From: Pseudoalteromonas denitrificans DSM 6059
Lineage (GTDB): Bacteria; Pseudomonadota; Gammaproteobacteria; Enterobacterales; Alteromonadaceae
Assembly: GCF_900112265.1 (NCBI RefSeq)
Contig: NZ_FOLO01000001.1
Location: 300,195 to 364,194 of the forward strand
Direction: 5' to 3'
Length of the DNA stretch: 64,000 nucleotides
Shown here: in pieces, positions 41,394 to 50,432 of the stretch
Layout: the number at the start of each line of letters is the position of its first letter
Position numbering within the stretch: the stretch's first letter is position 1
The notes under the pieces: generated by a model
Seen by the model: only the letters and a program-made list of their open reading frames with translations
Database searches by the model: none
What the model was told of the DNA's origin: nothing
Made by a program: the position numbers and the translations under genes

Positions 41394-44324
41394 TTGAAAA
41401 AATTAAATTTAGTTTCTCTTGCGATCAAGTCAGCATTAATGCTGGCAACAGTTTCTGTATCACAAAATTCAATTGCTGAAATCAACAATGAAAAAATAGA
41501 ACGTATTTCAGTGACTGGTTCTAAAATAAAAAGAATTGGTATTACTTCTCCTACCCCCGTAATTGTTATTAGTAGTGAAGATTTAGCACAGGCGGGTGTG
41601 ACTAATATTAATGACTTATTAGCTGAGTTACCCAGTGGTGAAGTGGGTTTATCACCTGATTCAACAAATGGTTATATTTATGCTAATGGTCTAAATACTT
41701 ATAATTTAAGAGGACTAGGATCTGAGCGTACGCTTGTATTGGTTGATGGTAAACGATTTATTGGTGCTGGTCCTACAAATCCTGCAGTTGATTTAAATAA
41801 CATACCTGCATCTATGATTGAACGTGTTGAAGTTATTACTGGTGGTGCATCGGCGGTATATGGTGCTGATGCAGTAGCTGGTGTTGTAAATATAATTACT
41901 AAAAAATCACACCAAGGTATTTCGGTGCAACTTGATACCAGTAAACCACAGCAAACAGGTGGTGAGAAGCATGCAATTAGTCTAGTAGGTGGCTTTGAGT
42001 TTTCAGGTTTTAATTTTGTTACATCTGTAGAATATACAAAAAATGAAGCTTTGAAAAAAATGGACCGTGATTTTTTTAGAACACCTGTTGAGTCTCATTT
42101 TAATCCTGCGAACACAACTAACTCTGATTTAATTCCCAGACGAATATCCCATAACTTTGGTGAAGGTTATGGTTTATATGCATCTCAAGGTAATTTTGTT
42201 TTAGGTAGTACTAGAGATGGTTGGGCTTTAGATAATCGTAATTATACTTTTGATCCTGATGGAAGCATACGTTTATTCGACTATGGGTTAGGGCGATTAT
42301 ATGATCACCCTAGTGAAAATGCGAGTGTTTATTATGCTTCAAATGGGGATAATCTAGGTGATGGTATTCCTCATGGGGGTACTAATCAATACCAGTATTT
42401 TAATTCACCTTTGGAGCGAGCAAACTTTGCGACCTCTCTAAGTTATGATATTTCACAAGACCATGAATTTACTTCAAGTATTTATTATACCCAATCTAAA
42501 GGAACTGGCTTATCTTCGCCGACCTTTTATCAACACTCAATTACCACTGATAATGCATTTATGAGTGATGAAATGAAAAATTTATTGGCTAATAATACCA
42601 ATGAAGCGGGTGAAGCCGATGCAAAAGAGAGTATTACATTATTTCAAATGACACCTGTATTTGGAAATCGTGAATATGAACAAAACCGTGAGGCTTTAAA
42701 TTTTAATTTTGGTTTTAATGGCGCTATTAATGATAACTGGAATTATGACCTTTACGCACAATATGGCAGTAATGAAAATAACTCTAAATGGTTCGGTGAA
42801 GTTTTTGAGCAAAACATCGCAAATGCAGTTGATGCGGTTGAGTTAAATGGCAATATAGTTTGTGCCGATAGAAATAATGATGGTGAGGTAATAGGCGCTA
42901 TTTCAGGTTGTACACCTTTGAATGTGATGAACTTACAATCTTTAACACAAGCGCAATCTGACTACCTTGTAACAGTCGCAAGAAATGACAGATCAAGTAA
43001 AATGTCGGCTTATGGCGCAACTGTTGATGGTGTTCTATATGAGTTACCAGCAGGTGACATCGCTGCTGCATTTTCTGTTGAATATCGTAAAAATACGGCT
43101 AAAACTAGACCAAGTGAAGATATGCAAAATGGCACCATTTTTGGTAATTCAAGTGATCCTATGGATGGTGAAATGTCAGTGAAAGAAGTCTCCGCAGAGT
43201 TCTCTGTGCCATTATTAGCAGACAGTGAGTGGGGTAAAAGTTTAACATTAGATACTGCAATTCGTTATATGGACTACTCAGTAACAGGTAGTGATAATGC
43301 ATGGAAGTTAGGGCTCAATTATGAAGTAAATGATGAGCTTAAATTTAGAGCTACCCGTTCTAAATCTGTACGAGCTCCAACCTTAGGCGAGTTATTTAAT
43401 ACTCGCTCAGTGACATATGGAACTCGAACAGATCCATGTACAGCTGTCAATTTAGCTGCTCGTGATATAAAAGCTGCTCAAGTGAAAGCTGTGTGTGAGG
43501 CTCAAGGTGTACCAACTGATTTTAGACCTTCAGATCAGTGGTTAGATGGTGGCTCAATCATAGGATATGTGGAAGGTAATACAGAACTTAAAAATGAAAC
43601 GTCAAATGATTATACTTTTGGTATTGTATACTCACCTAAGTCAGTTGAAGGCTTAGATATGACACTAGATTACTGGACATTTGAGATTGAAGGCGCACTT
43701 GAAACCTTTGGTGATGAGTCTATCAACTTATGTTATGAGTCAGGCGATCCAGATAGTCCTTTTTGTGCCAATGTAAATCGTAACAAAACAACCAATGAAA
43801 TTGATAATTTTTATGAACGCCCCTTAAATGCAGCTGTGTGGAATCGTTCAGGTATTGATTTTGATGCTAAATATAAGTTTGATGTTCAAGGAGGCATTGT
43901 TTCATTTGGTTTTGTGGGAACTTATAATTTAGAAGCTGATTATAATGCAACGGGTGAAGCTGATGCGGTTGAGGTTCAGCTAGGAGAGTACAATGATGAT
44001 CATAATTATACGCGAATAAAAACGAGATTGACTGCGCGTTATCAGGCAGAAGGTTACTTCATCGGTGCAATCGTTAATTATCGTCATGGCACAAAACGCG
44101 ATCTAGATGGAACAATAGAAACAAGTAATTATAATGATATAGCCTCTTATACAAGAGCTGATGTACAGGCTGGTTTTGATATATCTGAAGACTTTGTTCT
44201 AACTGCGCGTATACGTAATGTTTTTGATAAAGCGCCAACACGTAATCCATATACATTTGATGATGGTCAATATTTTGATGTATACGGGCGTACTTTAGCG
44301 TTAACAGCTAAGTACAACTTTTAA
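41394..44324 (+). CDS. TonB-dependent outer membrane receptor
   Basis: The 976 residues start with a signal peptide (about 1-28, ending SIAE) and a TonB box region (ERISVTGSKIKR). A plug domain follows (about 45-170, with GLNTYNLRGLGSERTLVLVD, then VEVITGGASAVYGADAVAGV). The rest is a 22-strand barrel ending in aromatic Phe (ALTAKYNF), the export signal of outer membrane proteins. This branch is common in Alteromonadales, with roles in uptake of sugars, peptides or aromatics. Substrate cannot be told. A TyrR-like box upstream hints at amino acids. The start is TTG behind an AGG. Monocistronic between two terminators. Confidence 0.92.
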   Translation: MKKLNLVSLAIKSALMLATVSVSQNSIAEINNEKIERISVTGSKIKRIGITSPTPVIVISSEDLAQAGVTNINDLLAELPSGEVGLSPDSTNGYIYANGLNTYNLRGLGSERTLVLVDGKRFIGAGPTNPAVDLNNIPASMIERVEVITGGASAVYGADAVAGVVNIITKKSHQGISVQLDTSKPQQTGGEKHAISLVGGFEFSGFNFVTSVEYTKNEALKKMDRDFFRTPVESHFNPANTTNSDLIPRRISHNFGEGYGLYASQGNFVLGSTRDGWALDNRNYTFDPDGSIRLFDYGLGRLYDHPSENASVYYASNGDNLGDGIPHGGTNQYQYFNSPLERANFATSLSYDISQDHEFTSSIYYTQSKGTGLSSPTFYQHSITTDNAFMSDEMKNLLANNTNEAGEADAKESITLFQMTPVFGNREYEQNREALNFNFGFNGAINDNWNYDLYAQYGSNENNSKWFGEVFEQNIANAVDAVELNGNIVCADRNNDGEVIGAISGCTPLNVMNLQSLTQAQSDYLVTVARNDRSSKMSAYGATVDGVLYELPAGDIAAAFSVEYRKNTAKTRPSEDMQNGTIFGNSSDPMDGEMSVKEVSAEFSVPLLADSEWGKSLTLDTAIRYMDYSVTGSDNAWKLGLNYEVNDELKFRATRSKSVRAPTLGELFNTRSVTYGTRTDPCTAVNLAARDIKAAQVKAVCEAQGVPTDFRPSDQWLDGGSIIGYVEGNTELKNETSNDYTFGIVYSPKSVEGLDMTLDYWTFEIEGALETFGDESINLCYESGDPDSPFCANVNRNKTTNEIDNFYERPLNAAVWNRSGIDFDAKYKFDVQGGIVSFGFVGTYNLEADYNATGEADAVEVQLGEYNDDHNYTRIKTRLTARYQAEGYFIGAIVNYRHGTKRDLDGTIETSNYNDIASYTRADVQAGFDISEDFVLTARIRNVFDKAPTRNPYTFDDGQYFDVYGRTLALTAKYNF

Positions 44325-44345
44325 TTAGGTCAATGTCTTAAATGT

Positions 44346-44375
44346 AAAACCACTTAAATTATCAAGTGGTTTTTA
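44346..44375 (+). terminator. Intrinsic terminator of the receptor gene
   Basis: The stem AAAACCACTT and AAGTGGTTTT with an 8-base loop is followed by T-rich sequence, 22 bp past the stop. Confidence 0.82.
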
Positions 44376-44790
44376 TCTTGTAAGTCATTACTTTATAGGT
44401 TTAATTTAACCAGCTTAAGTTAATATTGGCTAAGTTAAACCTAAAATATTAATTGTTAGATTGTAAATATCATTTTCCAGCTAAGACGATCCACTTTTTA
44501 TATTCGTATAAAATACTCGTCTTCAAAACATTTTTTAGAACTTTATTTTATTCATAAAATGTATTTATAAGTTTAATCAAAAATCACTAAGCTAATTACT
44601 GTATTTTTTACTTTCAATATTTATAGTTAAGTTCTTGTAATCATCCAGTATATATAATGCAATTAAGAGTCTAAAATGCTTTTGTTAGATGAGGAAGTGC
44701 TATGTTTAATGCTAGTTTGAATTTAATAAAGAAGAAATTAAAGAAGAAATAATTTTGTCTATTAAGTTGTAATGCTATAAAGAGATAGTT
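44376..44790. other. Intergenic stretch, AT-rich, one tiny open frame
   Basis: After the receptor terminator I see no gene over 30 codons. The only item noted is a 16-codon frame with a good ribosome site (44702-44752, listed separately). No tRNA-like or large structured RNA was recognised. Confidence 0.5.
44702..44752 (+). CDS. Possible 16-residue lysine-rich peptide
   Basis: ATG to TAA encodes MFNASLNLIKKKLKKK, with GAGG six to ten bases upstream. It is amphipathic and strongly basic at the C-terminus. It might be a leader peptide or a small membrane-binding peptide, or a chance frame in AT-rich DNA. It lies 38 bp before the DUF4440 gene. Confidence 0.25.
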   Translation: MFNASLNLIKKKLKKK

Positions 44791-45165
44791 TTGAATTTTG
44801 CATTAAAAAAGGAAATAATTGAAGCTGAAGAAAAATTGAAGTCGGCAATGATTTCATCTGACATTGAGGTACTTAACCAACTTTTTTCAAAGGATTTAAT
44901 TTTTACTAATCACATGGGGCAGATCCTTTCAAAAAGTGATGATTTAGCTGCCCACAAAAGAGGTGAGTTTAAAATTAATGCTCTGTCATTATCTGATCAA
45001 ATCGTAAAAACTTCTGGTGGTGTTGTTATTGTATCTGTCCATGCAAAAATTAAGGGGAGTTATAAAGGGGAAGCTACAAGTGGTCATTTTCGTTTCACAA
45101 AGGGGTGGGGAAATCTTGATAGTCGATGGCAAGTTTTAACTGGGCACGCAAGTATCGTCGCCTGA
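44791..45165 (+). CDS. SnoaL/DUF4440-like NTF2-fold protein
   Basis: The 124 residues form a small alpha+beta cone fold of the NTF2/DUF4440 type. The N-terminal helix is EAEEKLKSAMISSDIEVLNQ, followed by LFSKDLIFTNHMGQILSK and the C-terminal strand SRWQVLTGHASIV. Such proteins bind small molecules or act as simple enzymes, and most are uncharacterised. The start is TTG with a weak site. There is no obvious operon partner, since 535 bp follow before the next gene. Confidence 0.65.
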   Translation: MNFALKKEIIEAEEKLKSAMISSDIEVLNQLFSKDLIFTNHMGQILSKSDDLAAHKRGEFKINALSLSDQIVKTSGGVVIVSVHAKIKGSYKGEATSGHFRFTKGWGNLDSRWQVLTGHASIVA

Positions 45166-45700
45166 CAAGTCAATATTATCATAGGTTAATTAATTTTACT
45201 TTCTATAAATGTAGTTAAATCAATCTTTTGGTGTGTTTTTTTTGCGAGGTTTTATTTATCATCAAACAGAATACTTATAGATAACATTCAGGATAAGTTT
45301 TGAGGCTAAATAGTATACTTCTCAAGCTACTTTAAAATGCAGCCTATCTAACATATTTAAGATCAACCAAGTCTTTTCAAAAATCAGTTAATGAATTTAA
45401 AAAATACAAATAGACCGAAAAAATAATTATTACACTTAGACTCTACCTCAGTTTAGACACTATATATCATAAGACTAATGTCTCATTCAGTGTTAAATGC
45501 ATGATGGTTATCAATTGTTAGCTTGGTAAGTGCTTATTTATCAGTCACTTATCTTTTATTGTTAACTTGTTTAATATCTGAAACAATACACGTTAACAGT
45601 TTGTTACGACTAAGGTCTGACTTTAAAGTTCAGATGAGCTTGCTATGTTGAATATGGCAATGAATACGCACTTAATATGAATGTTGTTAGGGAATTAAAA
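45166..45700. promoter_or_regulatory. Long upstream region of the DUF4212/symporter operon
   Basis: These 535 bp hold no gene. Near 45616-45634 lies an imperfect dyad, TCTGA-CTTTAAAGT-TCAGA, 66 bp upstream of the DUF4212 start. It is a candidate binding site for CrbR or another activator. The length of the region fits complex control, as known for acetate uptake genes. No terminator or RNA gene was recognised. Confidence 0.4.
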
Positions 45701-45964
45701 ATGGCTTTTAAAAATAATGAACAAGCAAAAGCATATTGGTCAGAAAATCTGTCCTTAATGTTTAAACTATTGGCAATTTGGTTTTTAGTATCTTTTGGAT
45801 TTGGTATTTTACTTGTTGATGTACTGAACGAAATAAGGTTTTTTGGGTTTAAGTTAGGGTTCTGGTTTTCACAACAGGGTGCAATTTATACATTTGTAGC
45901 TTTGATTATCGTTTACGCAATGAAAATGAATGCGTTAGATAAAAAATATGGCGTAGACGAATAG
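45701..45964 (+). CDS. DUF4212 small membrane protein (symporter partner)
   Basis: From the ATG at 45701 (AGGGA eight bases upstream) the protein has 87 residues with two transmembrane helices (about 20-40 and 58-78). The family opening NNEQAKAYWSENLSLM is DUF4212. DUF4212 genes almost always precede sodium:solute symporter genes, as here (gap of 7 bp), and the product is probably a small subunit of the transporter. An ATG at 45677 lacks a ribosome site. Confidence 0.88.
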   Translation: MAFKNNEQAKAYWSENLSLMFKLLAIWFLVSFGFGILLVDVLNEIRFFGFKLGFWFSQQGAIYTFVALIIVYAMKMNALDKKYGVDE

Positions 45965-45971
45965 GAGCAAT

Positions 45972-47699
45972 ATGATGGATGTTCAAACTCTCACCTTTTT
46001 AATTGTTGGTTTAAGTTTTGCGCTATATATAGGCATAGCTGTATGGGCACGAGCTGGCTCAACAAAAGAGTTTTATGTTGCTGGTGGCGGTGTGCCACCT
46101 TTAGCAAATGGCATGGCAACAGCCGCAGATTGGATGAGTGCAGCGTCATTTATTTCAATGGCAGGTATTATTTCATTTGCAGGTTATGATGGTGGTGTAT
46201 ATTTAATGGGGTGGACAGGAGGTTATGTATTATTAGCTTTATGTTTAGCGCCTTATCTACGTAAGTTCGGTAAATTTACTGTGCCTGATTTTATTGGTGA
46301 TCGTTATTATTCACAAACAGCGCGCACTGTGGCGGTAATTTGTGCCATCTTTATTTGTTTTACTTACATTGCAGGGCAAATGCGTGGTGTTGGTGTTGTT
46401 TTTTCCCGTTTTTTAGAAGTTGAAATAGAAACGGGTGTTTACATTGGTATGGTAATTGTATTTTTCTATGCTGTTTTAGGTGGTATGAAAGGCATTACAT
46501 ATACGCAAGTAGCTCAGTATTGTATTTTAGTATTTGCTTACTTAGTACCTGCTGTATTTTTATCGTTAATGATGACTGGGCATGTATTACCCCAAACAGG
46601 TTTTGGTGCGACTTTAGCTGATGGCTCAGGCATGCACTTGTTAGATAAGCTAGATGGTTTAAGTACTGAATTGGGCTTTGCTCAATACACCGAAGGCTCC
46701 AAAAGTATGATAGATGTCTTTGCTATTACAGGTGCTTTAATGGTGGGTACGGCAGGTTTACCACATGTAATCGTACGATTTTTCACTGTGCCAAAAGTAA
46801 AAGATACACGTATTTCAGCTGCATGGACCTTAATATTTATTGCAATTGTTTACACGACAGCGCCCGCATTAGCTTCTTTTGCTCGTGTCAATATGGTTGA
46901 TACCATTAATGGTAAAGAGGGGAGTGGTACTGCGTACGCTGAAGCTCCTAGCTGGATTAAAAATTGGGAAAAAACAGGACTTATCACCTTTAATGATAAA
47001 AATGGAGATGGCAAAATGTTCTACTCCGCAGGTAAAATTTCAGATCCTGCTAGCAAGAACGAAGTTAAAATTGACCGCGATATTATTGTTTTAGCTACGC
47101 CTGAAATTGCTGATTTACCAGCGTGGGTTATTGCATTAGTTGCAGCTGGTGGTATCGCTGCAGCGTTATCAACAACAGCGGGCTTATTATTGGTTATTTC
47201 AACGTCAGTTTCCCATGATTTACTTAAACGTACCTTGAAGCCTGATATTAGCGATAAGCAAGAGCTCAGGGCCGCAAGACTGGCTGCAGTGGTGGCCATT
47301 ACCATATCGGCATATTTTGGTATTAATCCACCTGGTTTTGTGGCTTCAGTTGTTGCTTTTGCATTTGGCTTAGCAGCCTCGAGTTTCTTCCCTGCAATTA
47401 TTATGGGCATATTCTCTAAGACGATGAATAAAGAAGGTGCAATTGCAGGTATGATATCGGGTATTTTATTCACTATAGGTTATATCGTTTACTTTAAGTT
47501 CATTAGCCCTGATTTGAACAGTGCTGAAAACTGGTTATTTGGTATTTCTCCAGAAGGTATTGGCCTGATTGGTATGCTTGTTAATTTTGTAGTTGCTGTT
47601 GCGGTACAAAAAGTAACGAAAGAAATACCAAAAGATGTCATTGATATGGTTGAATCTATACGAAGCCCTAAAGGTTCAGGTGAAGCTCACGCTCATTAA
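45972..47699 (+). CDS. Sodium:solute symporter, probable acetate/carboxylate uptake (VC_2705 type)
   Basis: This 575-residue protein has about 13 transmembrane helices and SSS-family signatures such as EFYVAGGGVPPLANGMATAA and DWMSAASFISMAGI. It belongs to the ActP-related branch that travels with DUF4212. In Vibrio this operon lies by acs and crbSR and its genes respond to CrbSR, which suggests acetate as substrate. Other short monocarboxylates such as pyruvate or propionate are possible. A hydrophilic insertion near residues 305-365 (NGKEGSGTAYAEAPSW, DKNGDGKMF) lies outside the core. The gene ends at a strong terminator before the CBS/DUF294 gene. Confidence 0.85.
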   Translation: MMDVQTLTFLIVGLSFALYIGIAVWARAGSTKEFYVAGGGVPPLANGMATAADWMSAASFISMAGIISFAGYDGGVYLMGWTGGYVLLALCLAPYLRKFGKFTVPDFIGDRYYSQTARTVAVICAIFICFTYIAGQMRGVGVVFSRFLEVEIETGVYIGMVIVFFYAVLGGMKGITYTQVAQYCILVFAYLVPAVFLSLMMTGHVLPQTGFGATLADGSGMHLLDKLDGLSTELGFAQYTEGSKSMIDVFAITGALMVGTAGLPHVIVRFFTVPKVKDTRISAAWTLIFIAIVYTTAPALASFARVNMVDTINGKEGSGTAYAEAPSWIKNWEKTGLITFNDKNGDGKMFYSAGKISDPASKNEVKIDRDIIVLATPEIADLPAWVIALVAAGGIAAALSTTAGLLLVISTSVSHDLLKRTLKPDISDKQELRAARLAAVVAITISAYFGINPPGFVASVVAFAFGLAASSFFPAIIMGIFSKTMNKEGAIAGMISGILFTIGYIVYFKFISPDLNSAENWLFGISPEGIGLIGMLVNFVVAVAVQKVTKEIPKDVIDMVESIRSPKGSGEAHAH

Positions 47700-47734
47700 A
47701 ATAGAAACACATTGATACATATCAATTAATAACC

Positions 47735-47766
47735 AAAGCTCGACTATAGTCGAGCTTTTTTTTGTT
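47735..47766 (+). terminator. Strong intrinsic terminator after the symporter gene
   Basis: A perfect palindrome (AAAGCTCGACTA facing TAGTCGAGCTTT) is followed by a run of eight T. It separates the symporter from the CBS/DUF294 gene. Confidence 0.9.
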
Positions 47767-47813
47767 CTTAAATTAAGTAAAGTGAAGGGAGTAGAGTTTA
47801 AACGGAGTAAGTC

Positions 47814-49673
47814 ATGACTAACATAACGATAGAGCAAAAAGAATTGTTTCAATTTTTGAATGCACAAGCGCCATTTTCAGAACTTGCATCTACTGCTATT
47901 AGTTATTTTATTAAACATCTGCAAATTATTTATTTAAGTAAAGAAAATCAGTCTCAATGGTTTGATTCAAATAACCCCTCTTTGTTTTTAATTCGTTCAG
48001 GTTTGTATGATTTAGTAAACCCACAAAATGAGGTGATAACGCGCTTAAGTCAAGGCGATTATTTTGGTTATCCGTCGTTGTTGAGCGGTGAAACGATAAA
48101 AAATAGTTTAGAGGTGCAAAAAGATGGGATTGTTTATTTATTAGAACAAGCTGATTTCGACTTTCTACGGCGAGAATATAAGGTTTTTGAGCAATATTTT
48201 GTACGTGCTCACGCAAACCGTTTACTCTCATCTCATTATAAAAAAAGACAAGATAACTGGTCAGATCGAAAAATTTCAGAGTTAATGCACTTGGGAGCTG
48301 TGGCACTCCCCCCTGATGCCAGTATTCGTCAAGCAGCTAAAAAAATGAGTGCAAGTGGTGTTTCATCTATTATGATCACCAAAGAAGATAAGCTTATTGG
48401 TGTGATAACTGACAGAGATTTACGTAACCGAGTCTTGGCGTTAGATGTAAATCCTGACCTTGTTGTGACACATATTATGACCTCCAGCCCTAAGTATATT
48501 TTTGAAAATAATCGTGTATTTTCAGCTTTTCAATTAATGCTCAGACATAATATCCATCATTTGCCTGTACTTACTGAAGCATTCAAACCTATTGGAATGC
48601 TTACCAGTACGGATTTATTACGACAGCAAAAATCTGATCCTGTGCAATTAATTGGGCGGATCTATAAAGCTAATTCTGTGGCAAACGTGAAGCGTTATGC
48701 ATTAGAAATACCTGAGTTATTGCAAGGCTTTTCTCATAAAGTAGAAGATATCAGTTTAATAGGTAAGCTTCTAAGCGGTATTACAGATGCTTTAACCTCT
48801 AGACTTATTTATTTATATCAAGAAGAGTTTGGTTTGGCAGAAGTTCCTTTTTGTTGGATTTGTTTTGGATCTCAGGCCAGAGAAGAGCAAACCTTACATT
48901 CAGATCAAGATAATGGTTTATTACTATCGGATGATATTACGGCTGAACAAAGGTCATACTTTAAAAGTTTGGGAGAGTTTGTGTGTACAAATTTAGCAAG
49001 CTGTGGCATTAAATTCTGTCCGGGTAACATTATGGCTAGTTCTGATCCATGTCGATTAGAACTTGAAGCTTGGGTTGCTCAATTTTATCTTTGGATTAAA
49101 AAACCTTCACCAAGTAGTTTGCTCAACTGTAAAATTTTTTTTGATATTCGCTATGTTGAAGGTTCAGCAGAGTTATTTGATAATTTTATGAATAAGCTTG
49201 TAAATATTCCTAAAAACCAATTGTTCTTTGCTGGTATGGCAACTGATATTAATCGTAACTCAGTGCCTATAGGTTTGTTTAATCAATTCAAATTAGAAAA
49301 AACTAGAGAAAAAGAACCGTATAAACATAAGTTTATTGATTTGAAAAAGCGTGGCGTGGTAATAATTAATGACATAGTGCGCTTATATGCTTTGAACTAT
49401 TCGGTTCGAGCAGACAATACTTTGGAGCGTTTAAATGCTTTAGCTAAATTGCCTGACATAAATAAAACTGATATTTACAATTTAAAAGATTGTTGGCGTT
49501 ACTTAACGCAATTGCGTTTACGTACTCAGATTAATCAGGAAGGTTTGCCAAGTAATTGCATAAATCCTGAAAACCTAACATCTATGGAGAAACATCAGCT
49601 AAAAGAGGCTTTTTATTTAATAAAACAAGCGCAACAAGCGGTAGTCTTTAAATTTGCCCGAGGGAGTTTATAA
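47814..49673 (+). CDS. cNMP-binding-like, CBS and DUF294 nucleotidyltransferase-like protein
   Basis: The 619 residues contain a cyclic-nucleotide-binding-like N-terminus (about 15-125), two CBS domains (about 165-275; GVITDRDLRNRV), a DUF294 nucleotidyltransferase-like domain (about 310-450; CFGSQAREEQTLHSDQDNGL, with the GS...DxD pattern) and a DUF294 C-terminal helical domain (about 475-615). Related to GlnD-type uridylyltransferases, it could modify a protein or nucleotide in response to adenylates bound by CBS. Its constant neighbours are acs, DUF4212 and symporter genes, so a link with acetate or energy state is likely. The start is behind GGAG. It overlaps nothing and is followed 6 bp later by the exonuclease gene. 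Confidence 0.85.
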   Translation: MTNITIEQKELFQFLNAQAPFSELASTAISYFIKHLQIIYLSKENQSQWFDSNNPSLFLIRSGLYDLVNPQNEVITRLSQGDYFGYPSLLSGETIKNSLEVQKDGIVYLLEQADFDFLRREYKVFEQYFVRAHANRLLSSHYKKRQDNWSDRKISELMHLGAVALPPDASIRQAAKKMSASGVSSIMITKEDKLIGVITDRDLRNRVLALDVNPDLVVTHIMTSSPKYIFENNRVFSAFQLMLRHNIHHLPVLTEAFKPIGMLTSTDLLRQQKSDPVQLIGRIYKANSVANVKRYALEIPELLQGFSHKVEDISLIGKLLSGITDALTSRLIYLYQEEFGLAEVPFCWICFGSQAREEQTLHSDQDNGLLLSDDITAEQRSYFKSLGEFVCTNLASCGIKFCPGNIMASSDPCRLELEAWVAQFYLWIKKPSPSSLLNCKIFFDIRYVEGSAELFDNFMNKLVNIPKNQLFFAGMATDINRNSVPIGLFNQFKLEKTREKEPYKHKFIDLKKRGVVIINDIVRLYALNYSVRADNTLERLNALAKLPDINKTDIYNLKDCWRYLTQLRLRTQINQEGLPSNCINPENLTSMEKHQLKEAFYLIKQAQQAVVFKFARGSL

Positions 49674-49679
49674 ATAGGC

Positions 49680-50339
49680 ATGATTTTAAAAATACCAAAA
49701 ATGATTCTGCATTTTTTTTTGCGTTTAAATAATCTGAATAAACGTCATAACCTAAGCTGTTTTGATGTTAATTATTTAGTGATTGACCTAGAGTTAACAG
49801 GCCTTAATTCAAAGCAAGATGAAATTGTTTCTCTTGCCTGGTTACCGATTGTTAAACAAAGGATCTATGTAGGTAAAGGAAAGTATTTTATAAACTCTCA
49901 AGTAGGAAAGTTGAAGCAAAGCCCTATATTTCATGGTCTAGATACTGGTGCAATTGAGCAAGGCAAACCACTTAATTCTGCGCTAGAGCAATTAGTAAAG
50001 TTAATTGATGATTCAGTTTTGGTATTTCACAATGCGTCATTAGATTGGGCTTTTTTATTAAAGGCATTTAAAGACTACAATATTTCTATACCGACAGAAA
50101 AAATAAAATCAATTGTAATGATAGACACGATGAAAATTGAACATAGACGCCTATCTAGACAGAGTCAAGATATGCGTTTTGATGCATTAAATTTAGAGAG
50201 ATGCCGTAAAAGGTATCATTTGCCAGACTATGCTAATCACAATGCATTTACGGATGCTATGGCAACAGCTGAATTATTGCTAGCACAAATTAATAATATG
50301 AGTCGTTCAAAAGCATTATTGATAAAGCAGTTGTTATAA
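49680..50339 (+). CDS. DnaQ-like 3'-5' exonuclease
   Basis: This 219-residue protein has a DEDDh exonuclease fold: motif I VIDLELTGLN (Asp-x-Glu), motif II VFHNASLDWAFL (Asp) and motif III HNAFTDAMATAELL (His and Asp), all acidic residues present. It resembles DNA polymerase III epsilon-type proofreading exonucleases but stands alone. It is co-transcribed with the CBS/DUF294 gene 6 bp upstream, the same pair seen in other acetate-switch loci. Its substrate (DNA, RNA or a small nucleotide) is unknown. Confidence 0.85.
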   Translation: MILKIPKMILHFFLRLNNLNKRHNLSCFDVNYLVIDLELTGLNSKQDEIVSLAWLPIVKQRIYVGKGKYFINSQVGKLKQSPIFHGLDTGAIEQGKPLNSALEQLVKLIDDSVLVFHNASLDWAFLLKAFKDYNISIPTEKIKSIVMIDTMKIEHRRLSRQSQDMRFDALNLERCRKRYHLPDYANHNAFTDAMATAELLLAQINNMSRSKALLIKQLL

Positions 50340-50352
50340 ATAGTCCTTGCGT

Positions 50353-50368
50353 GGACGTCTAAACATCC
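50353..50368 (+). promoter_or_regulatory. MetJ operator (two tandem met boxes)
   Basis: GGACGTCT followed directly by AAACATCC. The first matches the AGACGTCT met-box consensus at 7 of 8 bases and the second at 5 of 8. Tandem 8-bp boxes are the minimal MetJ site. It lies 64-80 bp upstream of metA and predicts repression by MetJ with S-adenosylmethionine. Confidence 0.75.
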
Positions 50369-50373
50369 AGAGC

Positions 50374-50403
50374 TTGATAATTCTAGCTATCCGTTCATAA
50401 TAC
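50374..50403 (+). promoter_or_regulatory. Probable metA promoter
   Basis: A -35-like TTGATA (50374-50379) lies 16 bp before CATAAT (50396-50401). The -10 lies inside a dyad ATCCGT-TCATAAT-ACGGAT (50389-50407). It follows the MetJ boxes by 5 bp, so MetJ would block polymerase. Confidence 0.5.
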
Positions 50404-50432
50404 GGATATGTAAACTTGTTTGGAGATTTTTT

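Noticed and set aside
45677..45700. Upstream ATG for the DUF4212 gene
   Set aside because: No ribosome site precedes it, while the ATG at 45701 has AGGGA and gives the normal family N-terminus.
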